A DNA stretch of 64,000 nt, taken from contig NZ_CP047045.1 of assembly GCF_009792355.1 (NCBI RefSeq), positions 2,320,501-2,384,500 on the forward strand, in the 5' to 3' direction. Below, in pieces: positions 61,139 through 64,000 of the stretch. Numbering within the stretch: position 1 is the stretch's first letter; every line of letters starts with the position of its first letter. The notes beneath the pieces are model-generated. The model was given only the letters and a program-made list of their open reading frames with translations, did not search any database and was not told the DNA's origin. Source of the DNA: Terricaulis silvestris. GTDB lineage: Bacteria > Pseudomonadota > Alphaproteobacteria > Caulobacterales > Aquidulcibacteraceae. The translations under genes were made by a program, and so were the position numbers.

Positions 61139-61617
61139 AGCTCACGCCTCGGCCCGTCGAGCACGCCGCGCTCGCCGTACCCCAGCAGCCCTGCGCAACC
61201 GATAGCGACCACGAACAGCAGCGCGCCAAGCCATAAGCTTGGCGCGTCGCCACTCTCGATCGCTTGCGGCCGCGCGTTCGGCAGATCTTGCGCGATGTAA
61301 AGCACCACCGCGACGGCGCCCGCCACGCCGATCGCGCTCAACAATGCCACGCCCCGGGCCGGCGCTTTGGTGACGCGCGCGCTGAGCAACACGCCAGCGA
61401 GAAGAATGATCGGGGCCAATCCCACGCCGAACGCAGCCAACGCCAGCGCGCCGTCGCCGCCGCGCAGCGCGAGGACCGTCGCCGCGGCCACCGCTGATGT
61501 CGCCGCGATCGACAAGCTCATCACGAACAGCGAGCGCGCGTTCACCACCGCGATCGCCGCGGCGATCGCAACGAATACTAGAACGGCGGCAAGCCATGGC
61601 CCCGCGGCGGCGATCAT
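61135..61617 (-). CDS. DUF4040 (MbhD/MrpA C-terminal-like) subunit
   Basis: Predicted 160 aa with four to five membrane helices. Helices AAVLVFVAIAAAIAVVNARSLFVMSL and AVAAATVLALRGGDGALALAAFGVGLAPIILL match the DUF4040/MbhD region; the last helix is ALLFVVAIGCAGLLGYG. The acidic motif of the family (DLALTQ or DVALTEA) is replaced by VGLAPIILLA. The position between MnhG and MnhB corresponds to MbhD. Overlaps its neighbours by 4 bases. Confidence 0.78.
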   Translation of the reverse strand: MIAAAGPWLAAVLVFVAIAAAIAVVNARSLFVMSLSIAATSAVAAATVLALRGGDGALALAAFGVGLAPIILLAGVLLSARVTKAPARGVALLSAIGVAGAVAVVLYIAQDLPNARPQAIESGDAPSLWLGALLFVVAIGCAGLLGYGERGVLDGPRREL

Positions 61618-61982
61618 TGTCTCGACTCCGGTGGTTTGGCGCCTGGACGCGGCGCGGTGTAGCGCCCAACCGTCGGCGCAAGCCCCGCGGCGTGCGCCGC
61701 ATTGGCAAGAAGATGCGAGAGCGTTGGCCCAAGTGCTGCAATCAACGCCGCGAGCAAGAGCAAGCGAAGCATCGTCGCCCCGTCGGCCGCGCATAAAGCC
61801 AAGCCCAACACCAGGATCGTTGCGCCGACAGCATCCGACACGCGCGCCGCATGCAGTCGCGTGTAAAAGTCGGGGAAGCGCAACACGCCGAGCGTACCGC
61901 CAAGCATGAACACGAGGCCGATCAGAACCGCGACGCCGCCCAGCGCATAGCGCACGAGCTCGAGGATGCTCGCCTGCTCCAT
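61614..61982 (-). CDS. MnhG-type Mrp/Mbh subunit
   Basis: Predicted 122 aa, three membrane helices. The MnhG signature GGTLGVLRFPDFYTRLHAARVSDAVGATILVLGL is well conserved, including RFPDxxxRLHA. The C-terminus is a Pro/Arg-rich tail. Start ATG overlaps the mnhF stop (TGATG). MnhG subunits stabilise the E-F-G side of the antiporter complex. Confidence 0.92.
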   Translation of the reverse strand: MEQASILELVRYALGGVAVLIGLVFMLGGTLGVLRFPDFYTRLHAARVSDAVGATILVLGLALCAADGATMLRLLLLAALIAALGPTLSHLLANAAHAAGLAPTVGRYTAPRPGAKPPESRQ

Positions 61983-62266
61983 CACGACGCCTCCTCGCGA
62001 GTCATCGGCGCCTGGAATGTCCGCGCGCGGAAGAATTTCAAGGTCGCCGCGCCCAACGCAAACGTTGCGAGCATCAGCACCAGCGCCACATCCACGCCTT
62101 CGCTGCGCCCTAACGCCACCGACACCGCCGCGCACAGAAGCGCGCCCTTCACAACAACTGAAATCGCGATCAAGGCGCGGTCATAGAGCGTTGGTCCGGC
62201 GAACAGCCGAACCAATGACAAGGCGAGCGTGGCTGCAACGCCGATCGCGGCAACGATGGCGATCAT
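61982..62266 (-). CDS. MnhF-type Mrp/Mbh subunit
   Basis: Predicted 94 aa, three membrane helices. The signature LVRLFAGPTLYDRALIAISVVVKG (R-x-x-x-GP-x-x-x-DR) is the family hallmark. The helix ALVLMLATFALGAATLKFFRAR closes the protein. Overlaps mnhE by 4 bases and mnhG by one base. Confidence 0.92.
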   Translation of the reverse strand: MIAIVAAIGVAATLALSLVRLFAGPTLYDRALIAISVVVKGALLCAAVSVALGRSEGVDVALVLMLATFALGAATLKFFRARTFQAPMTREEAS

Positions 62267-62742
62267 GTCCTCGCTCCGTTGCCCAGTGCACCGATCACAC
62301 GCGCTTCCAGCGCACCGATATCGGCGGCGTCCACGGCGTCCTCGTCATTGACGTGGATTAGCGCGCTATCGGTATCGGCTTCAACGACCACCACGCCAGG
62401 CGCGGCGCTCATCAATTCAGCCAACGCCGCCTTCGCGAAGGGATCGGTTGCACGCGTGCGAACGCGCACGAGCGCCGGGTTCAGCGTAACGTCGGCCGCT
62501 ATCGCGGCGCGCATCGTGGTGAGCGACCCGCGCACCACCGCGCCGGTTCTTGACAACGCAAGCCATGCGAGTTGCGGCGCGCCGAACGCGCCGCGCGCAA
62601 TGCCGCCAAAGCGCGCGCTGATCAGAACGCAGACCAACGAGACAGCGGCAACGGCAATCACGACATCGGGTGCGAAGCCGCTGCCAGCGATCACAACGCC
62701 GAGCAGAAAAAGGCCAATCAGCATCGCTGCGGCGTGAAGCAT
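62263..62742 (-). CDS. MnhE-type Mrp/Mbh subunit
   Basis: Predicted 159 aa. Two membrane helices near the N-terminus, then the MnhE cytosolic domain (QLAWLALSRTGAVVRGSLTTMRAAI, VRVRTRATDPFAKAALAELMSAAPGVVVVEADTDSALIHVN). ATG at 62742 follows a good site (ggggagg). It is the first gene of the operon, so the promoter should lie in the 85 bases to the next gene or further upstream; a GC hairpin (around 62756-62771) lies there. Confidence 0.9.
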   Translation of the reverse strand: MLHAAAMLIGLFLLGVVIAGSGFAPDVVIAVAAVSLVCVLISARFGGIARGAFGAPQLAWLALSRTGAVVRGSLTTMRAAIAADVTLNPALVRVRTRATDPFAKAALAELMSAAPGVVVVEADTDSALIHVNDEDAVDAADIGALEARVIGALGNGART

Positions 62743-62827
62743 TGGTGCGCCTCCCCGCGCCGCCGGCGCGCGGCTGAAGACTTAGCCCTGTGGGGAAGGA
62801 TTCGCCAGTTGGAAGCGGTGCGGCGCG

Positions 62828-64000
62828 CTAGCCGTTGCGGTGAAACAACAACGCCGCGTTGCGCCGCGCCAGCGACAGTTCGAGACCTGCATCTTCGAAC
62901 GAAACGCGCTCGATATTCACAGCATCGGCTGTGAAAGACCAATTCCAGTAACGGAGTACGGTTTGCGCCTTCGCGGTCGCCAATGTGTCAAACACGTAAA
63001 CTGTGCGGCCAAGCGGATTGTCTGTGACATCGGGGTCGCCGTATGGGCGCCGCAGCGCCCGCCACAAGGCCAGCAAGGCCGGACGCTTCAGTCCAACAGC
63101 TTTGCACAGCACGCCAATGGCTTCGCCGCCTGGATCGGCGAAAACTTGCGCTGCCGTTGTCGGCTTCACGCCCGACAAGTGCGCGATCTCGCTCAACAAT
63201 CCGCGATCGAGCCCTTGCTCTGTTGCGGCTAGGGCGCCTTCGAGCGAACCGTAAGGACTTTTCGCCGCCGCCGCGCGGTTGCGCTGACGGCGTTCGATCA
63301 CTTGTAGCGTTTTGCGCGTGTCGGGATCGGACCAGCCTTCCGCGGCGGCCAGCGCGAAGACATCGCCGAGCTCTTGCAACAGAACGTTCCGATCGATGGC
63401 AAAACGACGCAGAATGTGAAGCCGCGCCTGAAAATTTGCCCACCAGAACAAAACCAACGCCTGCGTTTGACGCAGTTCCGGCCGCGCAACAATGTGCGCC
63501 GCGAGCCCCGGCGCCTGCCGCGATCGCGCAACAGCGATATCAACACCCTGGGTCGACAGCCGCGAGTACGCGTTGCGCAGTGTCGCTTCGATCACATCGA
63601 CGTCGCCGCTCTGCAGCAGTGCGTCCGTCACCGGCTCAGACAATCCGCGCCGCCGCGCAATGGCCAACCAGTGCGACGTCATCCCGGCCCTAATCGTGGC
63701 GATCAGGTCGGAATCATCAAAGCCAGCGCCGCTCTCCAACAGCATCTCGGCCACGCTGATATCGTCGCGCGCCAAGTACCGCAGCAAAGTCTTAGGTGCG
63801 TCGTTCACACGTGCGAGCCCTTGCGCGCAGCGACGGCGCAACTCCGTGTTGCTGGTCCGCAACAAGCCAACCAGCACGTCGGCCGCCAGCTGGCGCTCAT
63901 GCGCCGGGATACGGCTTTCCGGCCACGAAACGATATCGCACAGCCGCTGCACCAGAGCGGTGCGCGCCTTGGGCTCGTGCGCCTCGCTCAATTCGAGCGG
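62828..64000 (-). CDS. DUF2336 domain-containing protein, possibly incomplete at the 5' end
   Basis: At least 387 aa. N-terminal part (RTALVQRLCDIVSWPESRIPAHERQLAADVLVGLL) and middle helices (LRRRCAQGLARVNDAPKTLLRYLARDDISVAEMLLESG) are DUF2336-like, as is TLRNAYSRLSTQGVDIAVARSRQAPGLAAHIV. The C-terminal quarter (NPLGRTVYVFDTLATAKAQTVLRYWNWSFTADAV) is distinct. A TTG at 63991 is an in-frame candidate start but the frame is open to the window edge, so the gene may begin outside. Same direction as the Mrp-like operon, 85 bases upstream. Confidence 0.85.
   Translation of the reverse strand, partial: PLELSEAHEPKARTALVQRLCDIVSWPESRIPAHERQLAADVLVGLLRTSNTELRRRCAQGLARVNDAPKTLLRYLARDDISVAEMLLESGAGFDDSDLIATIRAGMTSHWLAIARRRGLSEPVTDALLQSGDVDVIEATLRNAYSRLSTQGVDIAVARSRQAPGLAAHIVARPELRQTQALVLFWWANFQARLHILRRFAIDRNVLLQELGDVFALAAAEGWSDPDTRKTLQVIERRQRNRAAAAKSPYGSLEGALAATEQGLDRGLLSEIAHLSGVKPTTAAQVFADPGGEAIGVLCKAVGLKRPALLALWRALRRPYGDPDVTDNPLGRTVYVFDTLATAKAQTVLRYWNWSFTADAVNIERVSFEDAGLELSLARRNAALLFHRNG

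Noticed and set aside
1-64000. tRNA, rRNA, CRISPR array, insertion sequence or prophage integration site
   Set aside because: No cloverleaf-like, repeat-spacer, transposase or integrase signals were found; the GTA block is a resident remnant without attachment sites.

Overview
This is a GC-rich alphaproteobacterial chromosome segment. It most resembles the Caulobacterales/Hyphomonadales branch, an inference from gene families rather than from any marker phylogeny. The pointers are a GTTC-N7-GTTC SOS box, an imuA-imuB-dnaE2 mutasome, a cycHJKL-type cytochrome c maturation operon followed by degP, PleC- and DivJ-like histidine kinases, a MucR/Ros regulator, two DUF2336 proteins, DUF1491 and DUF6456 proteins, and a Rhodobacter-type gene transfer agent (GTA) head cluster. 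No rRNA, tRNA, CRISPR array, insertion sequence or integrase was seen, and no gene-free stretch exceeds about 200 bases.

Layout. 1-6.6 kb: end of an enoyl-CoA hydratase gene, then a DNA damage island (dnaE2, imuB, imuA under an SOS box, and ogt). 6.7-14.5 kb: a Tat-exported PhoD-like phosphatase, a Tat-exported DUF885 protein, a fatty-acid/acyl-CoA block (two acyl-CoA dehydrogenases, a hotdog thioesterase, a small lipoprotein) and an unknown protein. 14.5-21.3 kb: aminopeptidase N, a PleC-like kinase and an ECF sigma / membrane protein / periplasmic sensor trio. 21.3-34 kb: glnE, histidine kinase, response regulator, degP, ccmH-ccmF-ccmE-ccmI, then a second kinase/regulator pair with a PepSY protein, all on the minus strand. 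34-42.4 kb: a DnaJ-domain protein and the remains of a GTA (small and large terminase, portal, broken g3.5, protease, truncated capsid, truncated gp15). 42.5-53.4 kb: PBP1a, Uup, DUF2336, RF3, DUF1491, a DivJ-like kinase and secreted unknowns. 53.4-55.4 kb: sufE, DUF6456, a DnaA-domain-IV-like small protein and mucR. 55.6-62.7 kb: a ten-gene, tightly overlapping Mrp/Mbh-like membrane operon ending in a terminator. 62.8-64 kb: a second DUF2336 protein.

Two things stand out. First, the Mrp/Mbh-like operon keeps the gene order E-F-G-DUF4040-B-C-D-D-x-D, but its three NuoL/M/N-type subunits all lack the transmembrane glutamate and the TM8 lysine that drive proton transfer in this superfamily. Its DUF4040 and MnhC-like subunits also lack family signature motifs. 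It may be a repurposed or structurally reduced complex. Second, the GTA has suffered an internal deletion that joins a capsid gene cut at about residue 255 directly to a gp15 gene lacking its N-terminus, with all connector and tail genes gone; g3.5 also carries a frameshift. Other points of interest are an in-frame palindromic repeat inserted in imuB and a small DnaA-like protein beside mucR.
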